Shown in pieces: positions 1 to 5,339 of a stretch of 5,339 nt of DNA (position 1 is its first letter; each line of letters starts with the position of its first letter). Both the position numbers and the translations under genes were made by a program. The DNA lies in NCBI GenBank assembly GCA_013042765.1, contig JABDPP010000290.1, positions 1 through 5,339 of the forward strand, in the 5' to 3' direction. The notes beneath the pieces were generated by a model that saw only the letters and a list, made by a program, of their open reading frames with translations, ran no database searches and was not told the origin of the DNA. This DNA comes from Litoreibacter sp. Its GTDB lineage: Bacteria > Pseudomonadota > Alphaproteobacteria > Rhodobacterales > Rhodobacteraceae.

Positions 1-229
1 CTGGTCCGTTTGCCAACAGACCCAGCGGTGAAACAGACATTCCTCTTCCGCATACAAGTCTGCATCAGGTGAGGCATACGGGCAAGGGGGAGTATGGCAG
101 CTACGCCCGCAGACCGGTCGTGCAACCGATCAGAACCTCATTGCACCCCAAGATAAGGTTCAGCGCCAAAGGCCGTCGCAGGGCTGTTTTCAGCTTCGAC
201 ATCAGGCATCCAGTGCGGGGCGTCTCTGC
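1..229. other. Left-edge region without a supported gene
   Basis: No gene can be supported here. One forward frame stays open from position 3 to a TGA at 231-233 (about 76 codons, entering from outside the window). Its product is rich in Arg, His and Pro and resembles no family I recognise. Another forward frame ends at a TGA at 70-72. Reverse-strand frames give only short, unconvincing peptides. The stretch is best read as intergenic DNA leading into the stress protein promoter. The tail of a gene lying further left cannot be excluded. Confidence 0.4.
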
Positions 230-243
230 ATGATCTGAATCAA
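230..243 (+). promoter_or_regulatory. FNR/FnrL-type operator upstream of the stress protein gene
   Basis: The sequence ATGATCTGAATCAA matches the FNR consensus TTGAT-N4-ATCAA at 9 of 10 specified positions. The only departure is A instead of T at the first base. Its centre lies about 65 bases before the GTG at 302. A TATCGT at 265-270 could act as the -10 element. With transcription starting near 278, the operator centre would fall at about -41.5, the classic position for FNR activation. FNR-family activators commonly drive universal stress protein genes in purple and marine alphaproteobacteria. The match is seen directly; oxygen control is inferred. Confidence 0.65.
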
Positions 244-264
244 GGTCGTGACGATGGCGCCATG

Positions 265-270
265 TATCGT
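265..270 (+). promoter_or_regulatory. Candidate -10 element of the stress protein promoter
   Basis: TATCGT matches TATAAT at 4 of 6 positions. It lies about 8 bases before the start site implied by placing the FNR-type box at -41.5. No good -35 hexamer is needed if the promoter is activated by an FNR protein. This is a weak call that rests mainly on spacing. Confidence 0.3.
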
Positions 271-301
271 GAAAATCCCGAGCCAAGGAAAGGAACTGTT
301 T

Positions 302-709
302 GTGTACAAGAATATTTTGGTGCCTGTCGTTTTGGGAGAGGGTCACAATCACGACCTATCGTTTGCAGCAGCCCGGCAATTGGCCAGCGATGATGCGCGG
401 TTTACCGTGCTTTACGTCAGAGAGCCGATCCCGGCCTATGTGGCCGCTGAAATTCCGCAGGGCGTTCTGGCAGACAGTCGGAGCGGGTATGAGGACGATC
501 TGAAACAGCTTGCTGCCGCACTTCCGGAAGCGGAACCGGCCGTCATCAACGGCAGCCCCGGGCGGGGGATCGTGGACTATGCCGAGGCCAACGGGATCGA
601 CTGCATCGTCATCGCGTCGCACAAGCCCGGGCTGCAGAACCTGGTGATCGGATCGACCGCCAACAAGGTTGTTCATCATGCCAAATGTACGGTTCATGTG
701 ATCCGGTAA
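302..709 (+). CDS. Universal stress protein, UspA family (single domain)
   Basis: Small cytoplasmic nucleotide-binding-fold protein of the Usp family, which is linked to survival under starvation, oxygen limitation and other stress. From the GTG at 302 it is 135 residues and opens MYKNILVPVV, the typical first strand of the family. A ribosome binding site AAGGAA (290-295) lies six bases upstream. An in-frame GTG at 248 would add 18 residues with no family counterpart and would put the candidate promoter inside the gene, so it was not chosen. The C-terminal region has IASHKPG (104-110), then GST (117-119) and the closing strand CTVHVIR. The usual G-x2-G-x9-G(S/T) ATP loop is altered: both early glycines are replaced (Ala105, Lys108) and the spacer is one residue shorter. 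This resembles the UspF/UspG-like loop more than the MJ0577 type. It probably heads an operon with the ThpR gene 35 bases downstream. Confidence 0.94.
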   Translation: MYKNILVPVVLGEGHNHDLSFAAARQLASDDARFTVLYVREPIPAYVAAEIPQGVLADSRSGYEDDLKQLAAALPEAEPAVINGSPGRGIVDYAEANGIDCIVIASHKPGLQNLVIGSTANKVVHHAKCTVHVIR

Positions 710-744
710 GACATCCATCGACCTGATCGAGCTGCAGGTGGGAT

Positions 745-1293
745 ATGCGCGTATTTGTTGCGATTGACGTTCCCGAGACGATCCGCCGCGAGATTGAGAC
801 ACTCCAGAACGCGATTGGGGCCGGCCGGCGCGTTCCTGCGGAGAACCTGCACCTCACCTTGCGCTTTCTCGGGGAACAGCCCGAGGAGACCGTTGAGGAG
901 GCCCATCATGCACTCTCGACCATTCGGGCCGCCGCGTTCGACCTGCAGCTTGCCGGTGTGGGGAGCTTTGGCAGCCGCTCACCGCAGTTAATTTACGCCG
1001 ACATCGCCCGTTGTCCCGACCTCACCGAGCTTGTGCGGCGTATAACCCGCAGGCTACGGCAGGCGGGCGTCGAGTTCCGCAAACAGCGGTTTCGCCCCCA
1101 TGTCACGATTGCCCGCCTTCCGAAAATCCTTTCGGGCTTCGAACTGGAAAAGGTGCGTGAATTCCTTGCAGAGCATGCCGCGTTTCGGGGCACTCCGTTC
1201 AGGGTGCGAAGCTTCGAGCTTTACCAGTCGACCCTCTCTCCCCGTGGGGCGCTTCATGACCCCCTCGCAAGCTACGGATTGGACGACGCCTGA
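745..1293 (+). CDS. thpR: RNA 2',3'-cyclic phosphodiesterase (2H phosphoesterase, LigT family)
   Basis: Cytoplasmic 2H-phosphoesterase of 182 residues, the normal size for bacterial ThpR/LigT. The family opens 2',3'-cyclic phosphate ends of RNA to 2'-phosphomonoesters. It was first described as a 2'-5' RNA ligase acting on tRNA halves. The two catalytic HxTx motifs are intact: HLTL at residues 36-39 and HVTI at 119-122. They are in the expected context, NLHLTLRFLG for the first and RFRPHVTIAR for the second. The N-terminus MRVFVAIDVP is also typical. The ATG at 745 is preceded by AGGTG (736-740). The gene starts 35 bases after the stress protein stop on the same strand with no visible terminator between them, so co-transcription is likely. 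The physiological RNA substrate is unknown for most bacteria. Confidence 0.95.
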   Translation: MRVFVAIDVPETIRREIETLQNAIGAGRRVPAENLHLTLRFLGEQPEETVEEAHHALSTIRAAAFDLQLAGVGSFGSRSPQLIYADIARCPDLTELVRRITRRLRQAGVEFRKQRFRPHVTIARLPKILSGFELEKVREFLAEHAAFRGTPFRVRSFELYQSTLSPRGALHDPLASYGLDDA

Positions 1294-1312
1294 AAGGTAG
1301 CTGCGGCCAACC

Positions 1313-1330
1313 TCGATGCGATTGCATCGA
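1313..1330. repeat. Perfect 7-bp inverted repeat downstream of thpR (possible hairpin)
   Basis: TCGATGC and GCATCGA flank a four-base loop (GATT). The hairpin begins 19 bases after the thpR stop codon, a common place for a transcription end. No run of T follows on the forward strand and no clear run of A precedes it, so a standard intrinsic terminator is not shown. It could instead be an RNA-stabilising hairpin or a chance palindrome. Confidence 0.35.
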
Positions 1331-1529
1331 CCTATGCTCATCTTTGATTGCAGGTGTTCTACGCTTCTCAGAAAACGCAAACACGTCGGAACCGGTGATA
1401 TGCCGTGTTGGCAGTTCTGTCCGCATGGCCGTCGTTCACAGCTTTTGAGACTGAGGAAATGATCAATTGCAGCTCAGAGTCCAATTATCCCTATCTTCCG
1501 CGATGCGGCGAATGGCTTTTGCTGCCCGT

Positions 1530-1543
1530 GTAACCCGCGTTAC
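1530..1543. repeat. Short inverted repeat over the VOC gene stop codon
   Basis: GTAAC and GTTAC flank a four-base CCGC loop and span the stop codon of the reverse-strand VOC gene. A five-base-pair stem without a T-run is too weak to call a terminator. It is listed because it is the only stem seen at the 3' end of this gene. Confidence 0.2.
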
Positions 1544-1956
1544 CCGTCTCGTCCTGGCTCGTTCGGATCGCTGGAGAAAAGTGCAATCTTGTTGCCTTGA
1601 GGGTCGCGAAGGTAGCCAACAAAGAAGTGAGGTCCATAAGAGGAACGGAGGCCCGGCTGCCCCTCGTCGGATCCGCCTGCGAAAAGCGCGGCGGCGTGAA
1701 GGTCACGAACCTGCTTTTGATTACGCGCTTCGAATGCAACCATAGAGCCGTTGCCAGCCGAGGCCGGACGTCCATCGAAGGTTGGTTTAACGTAGAAGTC
1801 GGGCAGAACGGGAGATTGACCCGGTTCTGTGGGCAGCGCGTAACTCAATCCCGCAGCGCCCTCTTCCAGTTCGTAACCAAGGGCTGGCAGAAACGCGGAA
1901 TAAAACCGTTTTGCGCGCGCGATATCATCCGCACCAACTGTGACGTAGGCAATCAT
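1540..1956 (-). CDS. VOC family (glyoxalase/bleomycin-resistance fold) protein
   Basis: Single-domain vicinal-oxygen-chelate protein of 138 residues. It has two beta-alpha-beta-beta-beta modules: module one runs from MIAYVTVGADDIARAKRFY (1-19), and module two covers roughly 68-128, with GNGSMVAFEA, LHAAALFAGG and the closing RDPQGNKIALF. The fold is cytoplasmic and serves metal-dependent enzymes or small-molecule binding proteins. The usual metal ligands look absent: Tyr4 is at the first His position, the second-module start has Ser-Met instead of His, and Ala125 is at the final Glu position (NKIA instead of NxIE). A large VOC subgroup with the same NG-(S/T)-M-V-A and DEGxPG pattern shows the same loss, so this is probably a subgroup trait and not decay. 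The substrate cannot be predicted. The gene is convergent with thpR. A GGGAAG stretch 11 bases before the ATG is a weak ribosome binding site. Confidence 0.9.
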   Translation of the reverse strand: MIAYVTVGADDIARAKRFYSAFLPALGYELEEGAAGLSYALPTEPGQSPVLPDFYVKPTFDGRPASAGNGSMVAFEARNQKQVRDLHAAALFAGGSDEGQPGLRSSYGPHFFVGYLRDPQGNKIALFSSDPNEPGRDG

Positions 1957-2007
1957 GCTTCGTGTTTCTTCCCGGACGTTTGGTTATTGCAACGAGATTA
2001 ATGCATC

Positions 2008-2036
2008 ATGTTAGGCCAACACAGAATTCGGCTCAA
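2008..2036 (-). promoter_or_regulatory. Candidate sigma-70 type promoter of the VOC gene
   Basis: On the reverse strand, TTGAGC (2031-2036) and TAACAT (2008-2013) are separated by exactly 17 bases. Each hexamer matches 4 of 6 consensus bases. Transcription would start near 2001 and give a leader of about 45 bases before the ATG at 1956. Spacing and position are reasonable, but such matches are common by chance. Confidence 0.35.
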
Positions 2037-2073
2037 TAAACGCCCCCTAGTTGATTCACAAAGCCGACATTGG

Positions 2074-2083
2074 TGCAATTGCA
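2074..2083. repeat. Perfect 10-bp palindrome
   Basis: TGCAATTGCA is self-complementary and lies between the end of the metallopeptidase gene and the VOC promoter candidate. It could be an operator half-site or chance. No second copy of the full palindrome was seen in the window, although CAATTGCA also occurs near 1463-1470. Confidence 0.15.
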
Positions 2084-2115
2084 GCGGAAGCTCACGTCGT
2101 GCGTGAAGCAGACAT

Positions 2116-2880
2116 TTACCTCCGCTCAACTTTCGGCGGCGAGCACGAGTAGCTTGACCCGTCCGGCAGTCTGCAAAGCTCGTCAAGGAAGTCCGCGGGA
2201 ACAAGCTGATATCGAGGGAGCGTCTTGCTCGCATCTTGTCGGTCCAAGAAGTCGCTGCACGATGCGATATAGTACTCTTCCAGGCGAGCTTCAGACATGT
2301 ACCATTGGTCAAATGCAGCCGAGGCAGCGGTTGGGACATCGTTGGAGGCACGCATTTCAGAGGCAAAACTGGAAGCAATGTCGGCCTGTGTTGGCCATGC
2401 CGATAGCGCCAGCCAGGGTCCGCTGTTTCCGTTTTCTTTCATGTCCCAGGCGACTAGCAGAGAAACGACGCTTGCGTCAGCCTCCAAAGCGAACGTGGCG
2501 CGCGCATACTCTTTCATGGCCAGATCGTCAGAAGGGCAAATGCCAAGTGAGAACTGCTCCAGATGACGAACTTCATGGAGGAGTACTCCAACCTGCATCG
2601 CTATCGGGATCTGGTCACTCAGGTAAATCCGGTTCTGCTCGATATCGAAATATCCGTGCGCGTTGTCCATCTTGCTGGACAGGCACAGCTCCGGCGATTG
2701 GTCTTCCACGGCGGCCAGAAGAGACGGAAAGCGCTCCAAACCCGCCGCAACCTCTTCGTAAACCTGAACCAACTCGGCCGGTGCGCTTGGATCAGCGCCG
2801 ATGTCAGAAACGTGGACACAGACTTCGCCCGCTTCGGTGATATTTGGGAACAGAAGGAAGAGTAAGGCCAAGTATCGCAT
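2116..2880 (-). CDS. Secreted putative zinc metallopeptidase with HExxH motif
   Basis: Exported protein of 254 residues and unknown substrate. Residues 1-17 form a signal peptide: MRYLALLFLLFP, then a likely type I cleavage site after TEA. There is no lipobox. The central motif LLHEVRH (100-106) is a zinc-binding HExxH with His102, Glu103 and His106. The acidic motif LEADA at 132-136 offers Glu133 as a third ligand, a gluzincin-like layout. Six cysteines (21, 66, 115, 208, 236, 246) suggest disulfide bonds in the periplasm. It recalls the DUF6782-type putative metallopeptidases of Rhodobacterales, but that assignment is from memory and unverified. No clear ribosome binding site precedes the ATG; the start rests on the signal peptide. 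The gene stands alone: 159 bases separate it from the VOC gene downstream on the same strand. Proteolytic activity is inferred from the motif only. Confidence 0.82.
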   Translation of the reverse strand: MRYLALLFLLFPNITEAGEVCVHVSDIGADPSAPAELVQVYEEVAAGLERFPSLLAAVEDQSPELCLSSKMDNAHGYFDIEQNRIYLSDQIPIAMQVGVLLHEVRHLEQFSLGICPSDDLAMKEYARATFALEADASVVSLLVAWDMKENGNSGPWLALSAWPTQADIASSFASEMRASNDVPTAASAAFDQWYMSEARLEEYYIASCSDFLDRQDASKTLPRYQLVPADFLDELCRLPDGSSYSCSPPKVERR

Positions 2881-2918
2881 AGTTGGAACAGAGCACCGTG
2901 AGTTCCGAAATGTCCAGA

Positions 2919-2930
2919 TTGAACGATCAA
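2919..2930. promoter_or_regulatory. Small palindrome upstream of the metallopeptidase gene
   Basis: TTGA-ACGA-TCAA is an inverted repeat whose centre lies about 44 bases upstream of the metallopeptidase ATG. The half-sites resemble those of FNR/CRP-family operators, but the site is two bases shorter than the usual 14-bp form. The regulator and the function are unknown. Confidence 0.22.
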
Positions 2931-3203
2931 ACTGACTGCTGTCGCTAATACGTCTCAGGCCAAAGACTCAGGCGAGCATCTTCGAGAACAACGGCGTTGC
3001 CCGCACGCCGCTCGGCCAACGCATTGGAGCCTGACGAAAACTGTCCGATGATCGCAATGTGCTTACAGCAAAGCTTCGGAGCTACCGCATATGAAACCAG
3101 CGGCATACACGAAGAGTTCTTCGGCAAACTATCAGCGAAATCCCTCCGCGGGTTACGGGATCAAATCTTTGGTTTCGCAAGATATCAGCTCCCGCGCCGC
3201 AGG

Positions 3204-3232
3204 TTGAGCATGGCTGCCCATTACGCTACGAA
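3204..3232 (+). promoter_or_regulatory. Weak candidate promoter of the aldo/keto reductase gene
   Basis: TTGAGC (3204-3209) and TACGAA (3227-3232) are 17 bases apart, about 70 bases before the GTG start. The -10 match is only 3 of 6, so support comes mainly from spacing and position. Confidence 0.22.
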
Positions 3233-3304
3233 AGCAACCTGGATCGAAGCTCACCTGCCATCAAAAGCACCTTCACCGGATTGGCACAGAAGAGGGAACC
3301 TGAA

Positions 3305-4294
3305 GTGAAACAACGCAAGCTCGGCCAGAACGGGCCTACCGTCGGGGTCGTCGGTTACGGCGCCATGTCATTTACGGATTTTTATGGCCCCACGAGCGAT
3401 GAGAACTCAATGGGAGTTCTGGATACTTGTCTGGACCTTGGGATCACCCACCTCGATACGTCAAATGTTTATGGCATGGGGCGGTCCGAAACCGTGATCG
3501 GAAACTGGCTGAAACAGCGTGGTGGTGCCTGTCCGTTCACGATTGCCACGAAGGGAGGGATCACCCGTGATTCAGGTCGCCGGTTCAACAACGATCCAAA
3601 ACATCTGGAAGAGGCGCTGGACGCCAGCCTGACCCGATTGGGTGTCGAGGCTGTCGATCTCTATTACGTCCATCGGCGGGAGGCGGAGATCGAAATCGAG
3701 GACGTTACAGAAACCCTCGCCGGTTTCGTGAAGGCTGGTAAGGTCAAGGCGATCGGCTTTTCCGAGATCGCTCCGTCGTCGTTGCTGCGCGCCCACGCCG
3801 TTCATCCCGTGGCGGCCGTGCAGTCCGAATATTCCCTCTCCACCCGCTCGCCTGAGATGGGGCTGGTGCAAGCCTGTGCTCAGATCGGTGCCTCTCTTGT
3901 CGCGTTCTCGCCGCTTGGCCGCGGGTTGCTGACCGATCGCCCGCATCAGGCCGCAGCGATCGCCGGGATGGATTTTCTGAAGGTGAACCCGAGGTTCATC
4001 GAGCCGAACCTGAGCGCCAACCTTGCGATCAACGCGCAATTCAGAGCCCTTGCGGCAGATCTCGGTGTCCCTGCCGCCACGCTCGCGATCGCCTGGCTTA
4101 TCCATCAGGGAGATCATGTCTTGCCAATACCCGGCACCCGGCACGTGACGCATTTGCAGGAAGTAGCAGCAGGCGGTGCGCTCGATCTGAGTGACGAGGC
4201 CCTTGCGCGGATTGACAAGATCCTGCCGATCGGGTGGGCGCATGGGGATCGATATTCCGTGGGTCAGTGGATGGGACCCGAGAAGTACTGCTGA
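3305..4294 (+). CDS. Aldo/keto reductase (AKR superfamily, YakC/Tas-like)
   Basis: Cytoplasmic NADP(H)-dependent oxidoreductase of 329 residues, the usual length, with a TIM-barrel fold. It reduces aldehydes or ketones to alcohols; the substrate is not predictable. The catalytic tetrad is complete: Asp51 and Tyr56 in LDTSNVYG, Lys83 in IATKGG and His123 in YYVHRRE. Cofactor-site features include QSEYSLSTR (173-181), FSPLGRGLLT (201-210) and PIPGTRHVTHLQE (275-287). The GTG at 3305 is chosen because AGAGGGAA (3291-3298) stands six bases before it and MKQRKLGQNGPTV is the standard family opening. An in-frame TTG at 3281 would add eight unmatched residues and absorb the ribosome binding site. 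The general family call is firm; placing it near AKR13 is from sequence style only. It is convergent with the PEP mutase-like gene. Confidence 0.95.
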   Translation: MKQRKLGQNGPTVGVVGYGAMSFTDFYGPTSDENSMGVLDTCLDLGITHLDTSNVYGMGRSETVIGNWLKQRGGACPFTIATKGGITRDSGRRFNNDPKHLEEALDASLTRLGVEAVDLYYVHRREAEIEIEDVTETLAGFVKAGKVKAIGFSEIAPSSLLRAHAVHPVAAVQSEYSLSTRSPEMGLVQACAQIGASLVAFSPLGRGLLTDRPHQAAAIAGMDFLKVNPRFIEPNLSANLAINAQFRALAADLGVPAATLAIAWLIHQGDHVLPIPGTRHVTHLQEVAAGGALDLSDEALARIDKILPIGWAHGDRYSVGQWMGPEKYC

Positions 4295-4461
4295 GTTTAA
4301 CTCCGGAGGCCGCGTAGCATGGTTTGGGAACGTTGAAGAGCCTCTTGGCGCTGTTCAGCTTTTAGCACACGCCCATGCCAAATGAAGCGGCGTCCATATC
4401 TGGGCAGAGTCTGCAGCATGTCAGCTTGAAAGCTTGGCGCGGTATGGGCCGTCTTTGCGTC
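4295..4461. other. Convergent intergenic region; no strong terminator
   Basis: This space lies between two gene 3' ends, so a bidirectional terminator would be expected. Only weak structure is seen. AGAGCC (4337-4342) and GGCGCT (4347-4352) can pair with one mismatch around a TCTT loop. Shortly after, GCTG-TT-CAGC is followed by TTTT (4360-4363), with a loop too tight to be convincing. No gene is supported. Confidence 0.3.
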
Positions 4462-5268
4462 TCATTCGGTCAACAATGCTTCGACCACAGCCAGATCCGC
4501 GGCACCGCTAAGGATGGTGAAATCCCCACGCTCGAGCATCGCGCGGGTGCCGTCGATGATCACTTGCTGCGTGACCCTCGCCAGTCCGCCGCCGATCGAA
4601 ATGCGGGCGGCGCCGAGTTCGCCCATCTGCTCAACCTTCAGATCACGCATCGCACCGGCGGCCAGCAGGTTTACGGGTGTCCCGGTCGCGGCCAGCGCGC
4701 GAGTGGTGTCGGCATTGACGAGCGGCGCATAGATCACATCGGCGCCTGCTTTGGCGAAGGCCTGACAACGGCGCAGGGCTTCGGCCTCGTCGTAGCTCCT
4801 GCAAAGCCAGCCATCAGCGCGGGCGGTGAGCACGATCCCGGCAGAGCGGGCTGCCGAGACGGCCGCCTCTATCCGGTCCAGGGCCAGATCGAACGGATAG
4901 GACTCTGATGCAGGCAAGGCCGTATCCTCGATCGAGACCCCGGCAAGACCGGCCTCCGCCGCCAACCGCACGGTCTCGGCGACAGTCTCAGGATCGTCGC
5001 CAAACCCGTTCTCGAAATCGCCGTTCACCGGCACGTCGACCACAGCACAGATATCAGCAGCGTGCTGCAGGGCGATATCGCGCGTAACCTGCCCGCCATC
5101 GGCCAGACCCAGAGTGAACCCATGCCCGGACGAGGTCGTCGCCAGTGCTTTTGCACCCAGTCGCGCCATGACCTTCGCAGATCCCAGGTCCCAAGGGTTC
5201 GGCATAACCAACGGCTGGCGTGGGACATGCAGGGCACGGAATCGTTCTGTCAACTCATTGCGGCGCAT
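4462..5268 (-). CDS. PEP mutase / isocitrate lyase superfamily protein
   Basis: Cytoplasmic TIM-barrel enzyme of 268 residues in the superfamily that includes 2-methylisocitrate lyase, PEP mutase, phosphonopyruvate hydrolase and oxaloacetate decarboxylase. Members make or break C-C or P-C bonds next to a carboxylate with Mg2+. Family landmarks are MPNPWDLGSAK (22-32), LATTSSG (42-48), the metal-site segment VNGDFENGFGD with Asp84 and Glu86 (81-91), SIEDT with Glu114 and Asp115 (112-116), and LTARADGWL with Arg150 and Asp152. The KxCGH loop that carries the catalytic Cys of isocitrate and methylisocitrate lyases is missing: ALPASESYPFDLALDRI follows SIEDT directly. It is therefore unlikely to be a true isocitrate lyase, and the substrate is unknown. 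The ATG is supported by GAGGGAGAA (5276-5284) seven bases upstream; no earlier in-frame start is visible in the window. Confidence 0.92.
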   Translation of the reverse strand: MRRNELTERFRALHVPRQPLVMPNPWDLGSAKVMARLGAKALATTSSGHGFTLGLADGGQVTRDIALQHAADICAVVDVPVNGDFENGFGDDPETVAETVRLAAEAGLAGVSIEDTALPASESYPFDLALDRIEAAVSAARSAGIVLTARADGWLCRSYDEAEALRRCQAFAKAGADVIYAPLVNADTTRALAATGTPVNLLAAGAMRDLKVEQMGELGAARISIGGGLARVTQQVIIDGTRAMLERGDFTILSGAADLAVVEALLTE

Positions 5269-5339
5269 GGCGTGGTTCTCCCTCGGGTCACTGGCAGTGT
5301 CGCACGGCCCGTTGATGGGGCAAGTGAAATCGCCGCTAA
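5269..5339. other. Right-edge upstream region of the PEP mutase-like gene
   Basis: This stretch holds the ribosome binding site of the reverse-strand gene and part of its leader. No convincing -35/-10 pair is seen before the window ends. A forward ATG at 5315 opens a frame that runs off the edge (MGQVKSPL), but it has no ribosome binding site, so a divergent gene is only a possibility. Confidence 0.3.

Larger units (their letters stand above)
2881..3304. other. 424-base divergent intergenic region with no supported gene
   Basis: This gap separates the reverse-strand metallopeptidase from the forward-strand aldo/keto reductase and must hold both promoters. One reverse-strand reading frame, 2945-3106 from its first ATG (53 codons) or 3127 from a TTG, ends GNAVVLEDARLSLWPETY and reads somewhat like protein. 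It has no good ribosome binding site and I do not recognise it. A forward frame opened by an ATG-like start near 2997 runs into the reductase start and looks random. The reverse frame could be a small gene or the remnant of one. Confidence 0.4.

Noticed and set aside
248..301. Upstream GTG start that would extend the Usp protein by 18 residues
   Set aside because: The extension has no family counterpart, would cover the candidate -10 element and ribosome binding site, and the GTG at 302 gives the standard MYKNILVPV opening.
2070..2840. Long forward open frame opposite the metallopeptidase gene (256 codons)
   Set aside because: Its product is low-complexity, rich in Arg, Pro and Gln, with no domain. 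The reverse frame has a signal peptide and HExxH motif, so the forward frame is a shadow.
3281..3304. TTG start that would extend the aldo/keto reductase by eight residues
   Set aside because: TTG is rare as a start, and a strong ribosome binding site lies inside this stretch, six bases before the GTG at 3305, which gives the usual MKQRKLG opening.
3572..4243. Reverse open frame opposite the aldo/keto reductase (223 codons)
   Set aside because: It mirrors a well-supported gene with a full catalytic tetrad and shows no recognisable protein features of its own.
4337..4363. Possible intrinsic terminator after the aldo/keto reductase
   Set aside because: One candidate stem has a mismatch and no following T-run; the other has only four base pairs and a two-base loop. 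It is too weak to list as a terminator.
4375..4908. Forward open frame opposite the PEP mutase-like gene (177 codons)
   Set aside because: It overlaps a clear family member on the other strand and its product has no recognisable domain.
1..5339. Multi-gene defence, mobile or biosynthetic system
   Set aside because: No transposase, integrase, nuclease, toxin-antitoxin pair, CRISPR repeat or biosynthetic cluster was seen. The genes are ordinary metabolic or stress genes in short separate units.

Overview
The window looks like a chromosomal segment from an alphaproteobacterium, most plausibly a member of the Rhodobacterales/Roseobacter group. That placement is an inference from moderately high GC, the style of the protein sequences and an FNR/FnrL-type operator. 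It is not proven by any marker gene. No rRNA, tRNA, CRISPR array, intact insertion sequence or phage gene is visible.

Layout. Positions 1-301 hold no convincing gene but end in the control region of a universal stress protein gene (302-709, +). This region includes a near-perfect FNR-type palindrome at 230-243. The stress protein gene is followed after 35 bases by an RNA 2',3'-cyclic phosphodiesterase gene of the ThpR/LigT family (745-1293, +), and the two probably form one transcription unit. A convergent VOC/glyoxalase-fold gene (1540-1956, -) and a secreted putative zinc metallopeptidase gene (2116-2880, -) follow. After a 424-base gap with no convincing gene comes an aldo/keto reductase (3305-4294, +). 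It is convergent with a phosphoenolpyruvate mutase/isocitrate lyase superfamily gene (4462-5268, -) near the right edge.

How the genes work together. The clearest link is the first pair. The FNR-type box sits where an activator would need to be for a promoter just upstream of the GTG start of the stress gene, so both genes may be induced at low oxygen. The remaining genes look like separate single-gene units of general metabolism (VOC protein, aldo/keto reductase, PEP mutase-like enzyme) plus one exported protein. I see no gene cluster that amounts to a new multi-gene system. The least characterised item is the exported HExxH protein, which has six cysteines and no recognisable partner.

Two start codons deserve care. 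The stress protein and the aldo/keto reductase can each be read from a longer upstream start, but both have a strong ribosome binding site directly in front of an internal GTG that matches the usual N-terminus of the family. I used those starts.
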